A stretch of DNA of 64,000 nucleotides from Euclidia mi (taxonomy: Eukaryota; Arthropoda; Insecta; Lepidoptera; Erebidae). Where the stretch lies: the NCBI GenBank assembly GCA_944739405.2, contig OX123182.2, positions 43,401,598-43,465,597 of the forward strand, given 5' to 3'. Position 1 is the first letter of the stretch. Each line of letters begins with the position of its first letter. The position numbers and the translations under genes are program-made. A model generated the notes under the pieces. That model was not told where the DNA came from and searched no databases. It saw nothing but the letters and a program-made list of their open reading frames with translations. Positions 23,736-34,290 of this stretch are shown here, in pieces.

Positions 23736-23896
23736 TATTATTATTATTAATATTGATTGATTTCAATTCATCACTGTGCAACGCAGTGCATTGTGTCTGG
23801 ATCATTGTCTATCGTGGTCAGGTAGATGTATTACATCTTCCACTGCGCACTTCTGATACACCTTCCTGCCTGGCTACGGTAATTCTAGACAACTGC

Positions 23897-24741
23897 TGTC
23901 TCTGATGATTTTTTTGTCGTATAGGCTAAACAACTTTTCTTTGTAAGATGTTGTACATCACACGACAATTACTGGACGCGACACAAAGGCATGTACATGT
24001 TACCTTAATAATTATTTTATTTACCTCCATCCTTTTCCCTCCTCTTATTTTCTGTCCCCTTGTTTGGCTTTTATAAGTGATGTTAACACCACTTTAGGGT
24101 GGCTTCAGACAAGTACAGCGTTGTTGTAACAGTAGGAATTTGTCCGTTATTGTGGCTTGTATTAATACCTCTTTATATTGCATTATTATACTATTGCGAA
24201 TGGTATGTGTTTTTATATTTAGAGTTGCCTCCATTTCAGCCACTTATACTTAAATTAATTGGCTTGTAATCAATAAAATTTCAATAGAATGTCAATTAAC
24301 TTGAAAATTTCAGTCAAAATATGCCTCACAGCCTCACAAATAGATTTCCCTTTAGTTTTAAACGTGTCAGTTCTGGGCTTATATTATGCATTGACAATAA
24401 ATGAAGCACAAGGGTAATTTTACGCTTAGCAAGCATAGAACGTAGTAATTACTATTTTACACATGAGCCCTCCATCGCTCTGTAGTACCTATTTATAAGT
24501 ATGTAACTATGTACTTTTCGTAACAAATCCGCTAAGCGTTGTCACATGATTCAGTATTCATAATTCATATCACATAGAAGATCATTCGTGGACCATATAC
24601 ATTTTTTCAATGATCATTTGTATTGTCAACAACATTTTAATAGCTCTTAAGATATATTCACAGCGACCATTAATTTTAAGGACAACATAAATATTTAAAA
24701 GTTGAAATTTATTCGCTATCGACGCCACGAGACTGTGAGAT
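23897..24741. other. copy A sequence without gene
   Basis: AT-rich, no open frame of note. Most of it has no visible counterpart in copy B, apart from the last about 50 bp (24,690-24,740). Confidence 0.45.
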
Positions 24742-25012
24742 TGACTTCCTCCGTGGTCCAGTGGATAGCGTATGCGGAGATACTACTGATCGGAGGTCCT
24801 GGGTTCGATTCCTGGGTCGGGCAAAAGTGTTACTGGGTTTTTCCGAATTCTCAGTAGCAGCTCGGAGTCAGGTGATGTGCCCGGTAACGGCAAAAGGCTC
24901 GCCTTATTACGTGGTACTTAAAAATTCATGGCGAAACGTGGGTGTAATATTACACCTCTGCCTACCTCTTGAGGGATGCGGGCATGAGTCTATAAAAAAA
25001 ATATATATCTTT
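24742..25012 (+). mobile_element. SINE-2, tRNA-derived
   Basis: The head 'ctccgtggtccagtggatag', B box GGTTCGATTCC, 'cagtagcagctcggagtcag', 'aaaggctcgccttattacgt' and 'cctctgcctacctcttgagg' are followed by 'gagtctataaaaaaaat'. It interrupts copy A after 'gactgtgagatt'. Copy B lacks it at the corresponding point, 55,822. Confidence 0.82.
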
Positions 25013-25506
25013 AAGCCGTACGTAAGCCAGTAATTCCTGCCGCCAGTAATTGGTTTTACAATACTGTACAAGTATTGTAAAACCAATTCAGTGAAAGTAT
25101 AAATGCCAAATCGAGTCTGTAATATCATCAGTATCATAAAGTCAGTGTGTTGAATCGTGGAAGAAGTAGAAACTGCACTATTCCGACAGTATTGCGGGGC
25201 CATCGCAAGATAACATGCTGATTATATTATAAACTGAAATTTATATGCATCGAAATAACACACATACTAACACACACCCTTTCACTCACACCACAAAACA
25301 TAGAAAAGCGCGACTCCAAGAGTTTACTTTCACATTTTCATTTAACGTAAAGATAAACATTTTGCTTATGTTTTCTATTTTTGTACCCCCTAGTTGTATT
25401 TCTTACATAATGTAAGTTTATAAATAAGTGCAAGAGTGAAGCCACCTATACAAGAAATGCATTGCTTAAAAGGCAGTCTTCAAAAATTGAAAACCATTTT
25501 AAAAAC

Positions 25507-25877
25507 TCATCATCCTCCTAGCATTATCCCAGTTTCAACCCGGGGTCCGCTTTTTAGTCTAACCGGATTTGGCTGAATATTAGCTTTTGCACGGAGCGAC
25601 TGCCTGTCTGACCTCCGCACCCCGAAGGGATAGCGATATTCCATGGTTTAGACTAGTTTCAGTTTATTTTAGAGGTACTGACGCCCTATAACGACTGTCA
25701 AAGTCTTCATGACAGCCGGGACCGACGGCTTAACGTGCTCGCCGAGGCACGGGACAAGCGATTATTAAGAATTCAATACGCACATAACTTCGAAAAGTCA
25801 GTGGTGCGCGCCGTGGATTTGAACCCGATACCCTCCGCATAGCAGTCCGTTGGTATCTCCAAAAGGCTATTGCTGCC
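25507..25877 (-). mobile_element. SINE-1, tRNA-derived
   Basis: Same structure as at 2324, on the minus strand: head near 25,877, B box region 'gggttcaaatccacggcgcg', body, and ATGATGAGTT tail at the low-coordinate end. Its site in copy B is empty. Confidence 0.82.
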
Positions 25878-26439
25878 TTCCATTTTAAAGAAAAAACTAG
25901 CTGATGAAAATTGAGCTCAGTGCCGTACCATCGCACTGTAGGGTGAGGACGATGATGATAATAAATTAGGTCAAATGATCAAGGACATCAAATATCGTGG
26001 GGAAATATTTTGATATTACGATTAAAACAATGCCCATGTTCAACAATACCCTGAACGACAGATGATGTTCTGGGAACAAATGCCTTGTACATTCACTGTG
26101 TTCAGTCGCCTGCGGCTAGTAAATTGTCCAAATTGTGCCTATTGACGTGATGTTCCGTGAAAGTCAAAATAAAAGGGTTTGCGTTTTCAACCTGTATTGC
26201 AGTTATTTTACGTAGCTATTGTAATTGGGTTAGTGTATTTTCTTTTTGTTCACTAATTGGTATTAAGTCAATAAGTAATAATATAAGAAAATATGTAAAG
26301 ATTCCTGGCTATTCAAAACAAACATAAAAATGCCCGATAACAAGCTATATACCCAGATTTATTTAATTTCAAAATATTATTAAAATATCGAATTTAATTT
26401 AATTATACATTAATTAATTATAATTTAATTATACATTAA
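25878..26439. other. copy A sequence without gene
   Basis: 26,000-26,230 aligns with 56,655-56,850 of copy B. The last part is low-complexity TAATTAATTATA. Confidence 0.5.
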
Positions 26440-29400
26440 TAAATTTCTGTTTGATAAAATGTTTTTTACAAAGTCATCTAGCCTCCTCAAGGGACATGCG
26501 GTTTTACACAAACTCTGACTCCCTTTCCTACCCTCTTAAGGGAAAATTTCCAAAATAAATTTCTTTGTGTTCGCTTACGTCATTTCCGTTTCAGCAGTAT
26601 GAAGTTAATCCTCAGAAGACGTGAAAAGGTTTCATACAAATTCTGACTCCCCTTTTTATCCACTTAGGGTAAGAATTTCCAAAAAGACTTTCTTAGTGTT
26701 TACTAACTTCATTTGAGGAACCAATATACAAAGCTTTAAGTTAATCCATTGAAGGAATTAAAAGTTTCATTCAAACTCCGACAACCTGTTTAACCCACTT
26801 AAAGGAGGTATTTCCAAAAATCCTCCCTTAGTGCGACCCAACACGCCTGTAGAAACATACATGCCAAAATTCACCTACTTGCGCTCAGTAGTTTCGGCTG
26901 TAGCGTGTCTGTCATTCAGTCAGTACTGAAAGGATTTCATATATTACTAGAGGACGCCAGCAGCTACGCCTGCATTTTTTTTTTTAATTTACTCGTTTTG
27001 GCCGATCCCGTGGGAATTTCGGGCAATCCCTTCTTAGTGCATCCCTACGGTCCCCAAGGAACATACATGCCAATTTCAGCTTCCTGCGCCCAATAGTTTC
27101 GGCTGTAGCGTGTCTGTCAGTCAGTCAGTAACGCAAGGATTTTATATATTAAGATAATACTATACAGATTGAAGTGATTCCATTGAAAATTAAGGGTTTT
27201 ACACAAACTCTGATTCCCTTTTAGACCCTCTTAGGGAAAGGATTTTCAAAATAAATGTATAAAGTTTGAAACAAATTCTGACATCCTGTTTAACCCGTTT
27301 AAGGGAGGTATTTTCAAAAATCCTCCCTTAGTGCGACCCTACACACTTCTAGAAACATACATGCCAAAGTTCACCTACTTGCGTTCAGTAGTTTCGGCTG
27401 TAGCGTGTCTGTCATTCAGTCAGTAATGAAAGGATTTTGGGATCCTGCCTTTTTTTTAATTTACTCGTTTTGGCCGATCCCGTGGGATTTATTATAACTT
27501 GCCAACTATCGTTTCGCCTATTTTTCACTTTGATGACTAACGATTGTCAAATTTTTGTATGACAACGTTTCATTTGGTAGAAATATTGTTAAACTGATTA
27601 TTGTAATGACAAAAAACGTTTGGGGCATTTATCTTTTGTAAAATTATTAGGCCAGACAACCTTTAGACGAATAACGTTTCGTCTGTTCAGGTGATGTTTC
27701 GGGAAGTTCAGGTGAAATCGAAAGGAATCGGTTAGGTTAGGTTAGTATGCTAATAAACAATGCACGTCAACTGAAACAATGGCTGGTTAGGTTAGAACTG
27801 CGACAATAAAAGGAAGACCAAACGTAAAGTTGGCAACTGTGAGGTTGGGAAATAAAAATAAAATTATATCACAAGTTGGCAAATGATTATTCTGCGAAAT
27901 AAAAGTCTGCGAAACGTTAGTTGGCAAGTGATAATCGGCTGAAAATTTTTCGGTGAAAAGGCAGAGATCCAAGGATTTTATATATTAAGATAATGTACAG
28001 ATTGAAGTGATTTAATTGAAAATTAAAGGTTTTTACACAAACTATGAATCCCTTTTTTATCCTTTTAATGAAAGAATTTCCAAAATAAATGTCTTTGTGT
28101 TTTCGTAACGTCATCTGCGGATCCAATAAATAAAGTATGAATTTAATCCCTAGAAGACGTAAAAAGATTTCATACTAATTCAGACTCCCCTTTGTATCCA
28201 CTTAGAGTAATATTTGACAGTCTGTCTGTAATCTAAATATAGCTGTATTGCATATTGTTGCTAACCCGTTTCCAGTAACCCAAAGATTTATTTAGATTGT
28301 TTTTGTGTCTGCCTATTTATTCAGGGTAATCTTGAAAATGGCTGAATCGATTTAGGTGTGTATTTTACTAATGTTACATAAAAGCTCTCAAACAAACGAT
28401 CAAAATTTCATTTAGGCATAGCTACGTGCAAAAGCTTGTTAAAATTAAATTAGTCAAGGATTCCGTAGCAGTATACATACATTTGTATACCTCAGCGACT
28501 TTGTAAAAAAAAATTAAAGTAAATTATCCAAGTTCAAAAACCCTTTCTTAGTATTTTTAGGTAAAAGAAATGAGAGAAGCCTTGGTCAGCAGTGGGACAA
28601 AGCAGATAAATAAAAACATTTGCTTACCAGCGTAAAAAATAATAAAAATAGGAAAATAACTGTTCTAAGTATTTTGGTTTCTATTGGTCATATAAAGAAC
28701 CATCAAACATTTAAGTTAATGAAGATAAAGAATGCTTCGATGAGAGTCAGCCACATAAATTTAAATGAATGAAAATTAAATACACATCAGGGACGCTGTA
28801 AAAAATCAAGTGAAGGAAATAAAAGTTTCATACAAATTGGGACCCCTTTTTAAACTCCCCGATTTAGGGTTGAATTTACGAACGTCACTTGAGGAACTGA
28901 TATACACCGTTTCAAGTGAATATGTTAAAGTTTTTTTTAAATATAAACTGGACACCCTCTTTTAACCCCTATAGGGGAGTTACTCCTTTCTTAGTGTTCA
29001 CTAACGTCATTTGAGGAACCTATATACAAAGTTTGAAGTTAATCCAATGAAGGATTAAAAATGTTTCATACAAATTCTGACTCTCCTTTTTAGCCCTTTA
29101 GTCCAAAAAGATTTTCTTAATGTTTACTAACGTCTTTAGAGAAACCAATATACAAAGTTTGAAGTCAATCTACTGAAAGAAAAATTAGTTCCATCCAAAC
29201 ATCTTACCCTCTTAGGGGTGGAATTTCCAAAAAATAATTCTTCGTGTTCATTATTGTCGTTTAATGAAACAATATACAAAGTTTGAAGTCAATCTATTAA
29301 AGGAATAAAAAGTTTCATACAAACTTTGACCCCTATCTTAGGGTAGGAATTTCCAAAAAAAAATTTTTTTGTGTTTACTATCATCGTTTGAGGAACCAAT

Positions 29401-29759
29401 ATACAAAGTTTGAAGTCAAGCCACTGAAGCAATAATAAGATACATACAAACTTTCTCCCCCTATCTTCGACCCTTAGGGGAAGAATTTCCAAAAATATAA
29501 TTCTTAATGTTTACTATCGTCGTTTGAGGAACAAATATACAAAGTTTGAAGTCAATCCACTGAAGAAATAATAAGTTTCATAGACACTTTGACCCCTTTT
29601 TTACCCCTTTAGGGGAGTAATTTAGAAAAATCCTCTCTTAGTGCTACCCTACACTCTTCAAGGAATATACATGCTAAATTTTATCTTCTTGCTACCAGTA
29701 GTTTCTGCCGTAGCGTGTCTGTCAGTCAGTCAGTAACGCGAGGATTTTATATATTAAGA
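26440..29759 (-). mobile_element. array of Helitron-like copies with about 130-bp internal repeats
   Basis: Five termini of the type 'gtctgtcagtcagtcagtaa' then 'aggattttatatattaaga' occur near 26,950, 27,152, 27,437, 27,990 and 29,759. Read on the minus strand each opens TCTTAATATATAAAATCC. The bodies contain 'caaactctgactccc' blocks and, from 28,850 on, about seven successive 130-bp units with 'ggaaccaatatacaaagttt' and 'gaatttccaaaaa'. The outer right end meets the A^TC rule, and copy B (57,540) is empty here. Head-to-tail copies suggest rolling-circle-type amplification or repeated insertion. Class is inference. Confidence 0.6.
27439..27970. mobile_element. 532-bp MITE with 9-bp target duplication
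   Basis: AAGGATTTT at 27,430-27,438 and 27,971-27,979 flanks the insertion, and removing it restores the Helitron-like terminus 'aaggattttatatattaaga'. The ends are GGGATCCTGCCTTTT and, inward from the right, GGATCTCTGCCTTTT. Subterminal repeats 'acttgccaacta' plus 'cgtttcgc' face each other. A 9-bp duplication would suit a Mutator-like element, but the superfamily is not established. It contains a short GGTTAGGTTAGGTTAG. Confidence 0.65.
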
Positions 29760-30417
29760 TTTCTATTGATTTTAAAACAAGATTTGATCCTTTACGCAAA
29801 GCATGACTCTAATTAGTAAGAACATTTAAATAAGGGGACGGGGAATTGTAATTTGACTAAGCAATTAGCCTCGCTACAAAGGACTGCAGCCAAAGAAGCT
29901 TGCTATATATGAACTATTCAACATCTTGTCTAGAAAAAACAAATCGCAAAACGCTCTTATTTACAAAATCAAACTTTGCACCCTAACACTTTACATACAA
30001 AAACATCGTGTTTCAAATAAAGGGCCCCTACATTAAACACAACTAATATTGCTCAGTGTTCTTTCAGTATTACCATAGGCATGTATCAACGTTCCAGTGA
30101 CAAATAACATTCATATATTGCTATAGGTTCACTAAGCAAGTACTCTGACTTAGTACTATATTGAAGAGAAAAAATTGTATGGAAACATTGGCATAATGCC
30201 GGTGACTCAATGTCCCTTTTTTAATTTTGGTATATATTCATGTTACATTTTATGTGCTTAAGATATTTTTCTATTATTAGATTAGTTGAAGTATTGTTTC
30301 ACTTCTTTCTTACTCTACACTTGATTATGCGAAGAAAATAAAAAAAATGGCCCCGTAGGAATATAGTCACTCCTTTATTATGTTTCATTGTCTTTTCAGC
30401 CTCGTTTCTGAATAACA
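29760..30417. other. copy A sequence without gene
   Basis: Aligns over its whole length with 57,545-58,190 of copy B, including 'tttaaataaggggacgggga' and 'cataggcatgtatcaacgtt'. No coding frame is conserved between the copies, so this is probably non-coding. Confidence 0.6.
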
Positions 30418-31600
30418 GTAAACAAGTGGGATTCAGAAAGGGAATGGGATGTACGGATCAAGTCTTTTCCTTAAAGTGCATTTCAGAAAAAACCTTGAGT
30501 AAACACCAGAAGGTTTTCTGCGCCTTTATTGACCTGGAAAAGGCTTACGATCGATTGGTGATGGATGAACTTTGGTCAACACTTTCTGTGTATGGAGTGA
30601 GCAGCAATCTGATACGGGCACTTGAATCCTTATATAGGGATTCAAGTGCCTGTGTCAGAGTAAACGGGCCTACACGGACTGGTTTAACATTGATCGTGGT
30701 GTTAGACAGGTATGTGTAGCGTCCCCTTGGCTGTTCAATCTATTCATGGAGTTGTTTGACCGATCTGAAAGGGTTTGAATGTGGATTAAGAATGGGTGAA
30801 TCTGTGTTTAAGACCCTGCTTTACGCTGACGATCAGGTTCTTTTTGCGTCGTCAGCGTCTGATTTACAGCATATGGTCACCGTAATGAATGAGACGTATA
30901 AGAAGAAGGGCAAGAAAGTGAATGTAAGCAAGATAAAGGTCATGGTTATAGAGAGGGAAGACAGTATAACTGAATGTAACATAATGATAGGAGATGAAAA
31001 AGTGGAACAAGTGAATGAGTTTGTGTATTTAGGCTCTTTGTTTACGAGAGATGGAAAATGTGAAAGAGATGTTGAAAGGAGAGTGAAAGCAGGAAATAGT
31101 GTGAATGGCGCCTTATAGTTCATCATCAGTAGCGAAATTATCCCAAGTAAGGGTCGCCTTGCTGTACTGCAGGGACATTTGGCGCCAACACTGATGTATG
31201 GTAGCGAATAATGGGTATGGCAGAAGAAGCATGAAAGTAGAATCAATGCTGTGGAGATGAGAGCTTTAAGGAGTATGTGCGGAGTAAGTATGATAGATAA
31301 AGTGCGTAACAGTGTGATACGGGAAAAGAGTGGTCTAAAAGAAGATAAAGTGACAAAGATTAAAAACGGAATGTTGCGTTGGTTTGGACATTTGGAACGG
31401 ATGGATGAAAGAAGAAATACGTAATGAGTGTACCGTGCGAGAATGAATGCATATATACGCGCATGCATGATGAGGTTAATGAATGTCGAGGAAGCGAAAG
31501 AGGTATGTTTGAACCGAAGCATGTGGCGTTCCATAGTCTCTGCCTACCCCAATTGGAGACGGGCGTGACGATAGATAGATAGATATAGATAGATAGATAG
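30418..31600 (+). mobile_element. RTE-like LINE, 5'-truncated
   Basis: Contains reverse transcriptase from motif 'VGFRKGMGCTDQ' to a C-terminal 'NRSMWRSIVSAYPNWRRA' and finishes in (GATA)n at 31,570-31,600. The paralogous site in copy B (about 58,190) is empty. Two more 3' fragments of the same family occur at 31,775-31,885 (-) and 62,844-62,996 (+). Clade assignment to RTE rests on the RT signature and microsatellite tail. Confidence 0.8.
30426..31590 (+). pseudogene. RTE-like reverse transcriptase, frameshifted
   Basis: 30,426-30,719 holds FRKGMGCTDQVFSLK and the catalytic Asp of CAFIDLEKAYDRLV. A shift leads to GVRQVCVASPWLFNLFME (about 30,690-30,750), then 30,756-31,118 contains LLYADDQVLFASS and FVYLGSLFTRDGKCERDV. 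A TAG at 31,116 interrupts the thumb. Later frames give LRWFGHLERMDERR and VEEAKEVCLNRSMWRS. Catalytic residues D and YADD are present but the frame is broken at least three times and the endonuclease is missing. Confidence 0.82.
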
Positions 31601-31769
31601 TACCTAAGCCAACATTTAAGTTCTTGACTGGTCTCAAAAGTTTACCAGACAGTATTATCATAGTATTTACTCATCAGTTAGCATTGATTCAATTATTTTA
31701 ATAAATGGTAACTGATCAGTAATAATATAAATCTTTGTCTGCTGCCGTCGATATATATTCATGTTATAA

Positions 31770-31885
31770 TTACATACATACATACATACATATACTCACG
31801 CCTTTTTCCCGTCGGGGTAGGCAGAGACAACAGAACGCCACTTGCTCCTATCCTTACAAACCTCACGCGCTTCCTCTACACTCAT
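31770..31885 (-). mobile_element. RTE-like LINE 3' fragment
   Basis: On the minus strand: 'gaggaagcgcgtgaggtttg', 'gtctctgcctaccccgacgg' and 'ggcgtgagtatatg', then (TATG)n. It encodes the same C-terminal SVEEAREVCKDRSKWR...VSAYPDG as the neighbouring LINE. ATGTTATAATTA flanks it on both sides, and copy B at about 62,636 has no insertion. The TATG tail is the same as in some SINE-2 copies. Confidence 0.8.
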
Positions 31886-32529
31886 TATGTTATAATTATA
31901 CATAATTATATTAGGTATGTGTTTATGATAGTATCCAAGTGTTTACCATTGGTCTGATTGTCATTTTAGACGCTCTTGCTCTTTCTTACATTACAGATTT
32001 ATGTTATTACATTTCACACACATATTCACACATCATATCATAAATTTATTACCAAAATTCTCCTGTAATAATAGTTTATGTGAAATACCTTTACGTAACA
32101 CGTCCGTACACATACAACAACAGAATAGATACAGATAGGGACAGGTTTTCCATTGTTTCGATTCACGTTATATAAATTAGTTCGCAACGACAACCCAAAC
32201 TTTAGGCTGTGTTGTCGTTGTTAGTTCGTCATTGTATCATTCCAATCTTACCGACGCTACGTCCAGATTGTACTACTAATATTAGAGGGGATTATTGCCC
32301 TCGTACACGTCAACTCTTATCTAGGTTTACTTTTTTATGTTTCGCAATCTTCATAAAATACACTTTAATAGGTATGAGGTTTTCTAAATATAGTAACAAG
32401 ATTGTGAAATAAGTAATTCCTGTTTACTGTTTATTTGACTGCGAACTGTTCAAAAAAGTAGACGCAACATGACATATTTGCATAAGTGTTACAAAGTTAA
32501 ATTCTCAGAACAGAACTTAAAGTGATCAA

Positions 32530-33000
32530 CAAACTGGTGCTCCTACTCTGAGTGCACTTTGTGAAAGCAATTTCTCGTAGATCAGGCTTTTAAACATCGA
32601 ATTCAGTGTAATGGTGCAGTAAGTATTAGACACGTGAGCAAACACGAACTTCAACCAATCAATGTTCGCGATACCTGTCTTGTCCTCTTTATTCACCGAG
32701 ACAATATACTAAACACCGATAAATACACTTAAATCACCGAACAATCACGCCATATTTATTCTCAAATGAAAAGTTCCGAAATGTAAACGGTTTTTATAAA
32801 GAAACGTTGTAAATCACCACAAAGTAGAGGAGTAGAAGCTAGCAGATGTTTTCGTATGCACACAGCAATCTGTGTGCGCTCAATCAGTTCTCAAAGGAGA
32901 CGGTTCCGACGTGAGATTAAAGGCGCCACTCGTTACCTTACTTCGTACAGTTTGTTTGTGGCTTTTTCTATACTGTAGTTATGACGCTGCCTATATATTA
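32530..33000. promoter_or_regulatory. best-conserved block of the duplication; initiator-like site
   Basis: 32,530-32,730 and 32,874-32,960 are nearly unchanged in copy B (63,395-63,595 and 63,738-63,825). An insect initiator-like TCAGT lies at 32,884-32,888 (63,748-63,752 in B) within 'cgctcaatcagttctcaaag', followed by a possible splice donor GAC|GTGAGA. A TATAAAG at 32,795 is about 90 bp upstream and not kept in copy B. This might be a promoter and 5' non-coding exon of a gene outside the recognisable frames, or simply less diverged DNA. Confidence 0.25.
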
Positions 33001-33065
33001 TCTATAGATAATTGCATGTATTGTATTAATGCTTTCTGAAACAGTTTAATAAGTTTACTTAATGT

Positions 33066-33939
33066 ACTATACATAATTATGTTAATCTATGTTTTTCGTA
33101 ACTACCAACTTTATTGAGGCATACTTTGTTAAATATATTTATTGCATAAAAATAACAACGATTTTATATTTGCTAAGTATACTAATTAGTATATTTAAGG
33201 CGTTGTAAGCATAAAGAGTTATTATAGACACGTAAATATAAACCATAATGTTACAATACAAAATATTTGCCGTAAATAGCAACTAGCATTTCCAAGATAC
33301 CATTGAAGTTCTAAGTCAGGAAAATTTCCTCAGAATTCTGTGAACACTAAATTGAATTTGTGACAGTAACATTGAAATTTACTTCACATCAGAATTTCAT
33401 AAATTTAAAAATATATTTAAGTAACTTTGAAAAGCTCCGTTAAAAATAAACAGAAGTGCTGAAAATGTTTTTAAAATGGTCAATAGCAATATCATAATTA
33501 CAGTTGATAATATTCGGCAAAGAGATTGCTTTTATATTATTTTCGAGGATTTCGCAAATGAACTAGTACACTCTCAAAGAACGTTCCTAATGCCGATTTC
33601 ATCGGCTTACTATCGACTTTTCATATGTCGACTCAGCGATTTCGAAAGTAGGCTCGGTTGTAATATGTTCCAGTAATTGAATGGAATTTCATAATGTAGC
33701 TGTGAGAAAATGCGTTCGGTTCGTACATAAAACGCTAATATTAGACTCTGTGCTATGTTATTTGGCACAGAGGCTATCCGTGAAATGAAATGAATGTAAT
33801 ATGTACACCCGTTTTCTGTGATGTTATGCTGGCACGTCTATACATTTATTCTTTGCCGACAATTTTTTTGTGCACGATCGGTGGTTTAAATGACCACTAG
33901 ACTGGTCCTTGGTCAGTACGATTTTCAGCTTACGAAATA
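33066..33939. other. no gene recognised
   Basis: AT-rich DNA past the last block shared with copy B. The 66-codon frame at 33,476-33,676 has no recognisable domain. Confidence 0.4.
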
Positions 33940-34290
33940 TCCTCCTAGCGTTATCCCAGTTAGAACCCGGGGTCCGTTTTTCTAGTCTAAGCGGATTTGA
34001 CTGAATATTGGCTGCCTATCTGACCTCCGACACCCAAAGGTATAGCTATATTCCATGGTTGAGACTAGTTTCAGTTTATCCATAGGCACTGACTTCCTAT
34101 AACGACTGTCAAAGATCTTCATGACAGCCGGTACCGACGGCTAAACGTGCTCTCCTAGGCACAGGGCAAGCGATAATTTATAATTCAACACGCACGTAAC
34201 TCCGAAAAGACATTGGTGCGCGCCGGGGATTCAAATCCGATACCCTCTGCATGGCAATCTGTTGGTATCTCCACTAGGCTATCGCTGCTT
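33940..34290 (-). mobile_element. SINE-1, tRNA-derived
   Basis: Minus-strand copy with head at about 34,290, A box TAGCCTAGTGG, B box 'ggattcaaatccccggcgcg' reading across 34,222-34,241, body and 3' end 'actgggataacgctaggagg'. It is more diverged than the copy at 25,507. Confidence 0.8.

Larger units (their letters stand above)
14149..23891 (+). mobile_element. BEL/Pao LTR retrotransposon, degenerate, with nested insertions
   Basis: The element starts TGTTTGAAATAG and ends GTAATTCTAGACA. It is flanked by exact 5-bp duplications ACTGC at 14,144-14,148 and 23,892-23,896; 5-bp duplications are usual for BEL/Pao. The LTRs differ by about six substitutions over about 590 bp by eye, so insertion was fairly recent. 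Gag and pol follow on the plus strand, with an unrelated 1.35-kb insertion in gag, a stop at the gag/pol boundary, two pol deletions/frameshifts, and a SINE plus a Dong-type LINE inside the 3' LTR. It cannot encode an active polyprotein. It lies in copy A only. Confidence 0.93.
22270..23891 (+). repeat. BEL/Pao 3' LTR, interrupted by two nested insertions
   Basis: The left part is 22,270-22,721, ending 'gttaaatacaatat'. The right part resumes at about 23,750 with 'tattgattgatttcaattc' and ends at 23,891. Between them lie SINE-4 (22,722-22,983) and a Dong-type LINE (22,984-23,735). One 6-bp ATTGAT-like unit present in the 5' LTR is missing at the junction. Confidence 0.9.
10893..33065 (+). repeat. 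segmental duplication, copy A
   Basis: Ordered blocks recur in the same orientation in copy B. Approximate pairs: 10,893-11,020 with 53,500-53,640; 11,644-11,780 with 54,037-54,168; 13,600-13,985 with 54,738-55,118; 24,690-24,740 with 55,775-55,828; 25,075-25,330 with 56,155-56,365; 26,000-26,230 with 56,655-56,850; 29,760-30,418 with 57,545-58,190; 31,605-31,715 with 58,193-58,290; 31,700-33,065 with 62,575-63,945. By eye, identity looks near 85-93% in the better blocks. Most length difference is explained by transposon insertions in one copy only. The left breakpoint lies at a shared 'catattatttaacaaaata'. Confidence 0.85.

Noticed and set aside
27733..27750. Telomere-like GGTTAGGTTAGGTTAG
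   Set aside because: Only three TTAGG units inside a MITE; no array.
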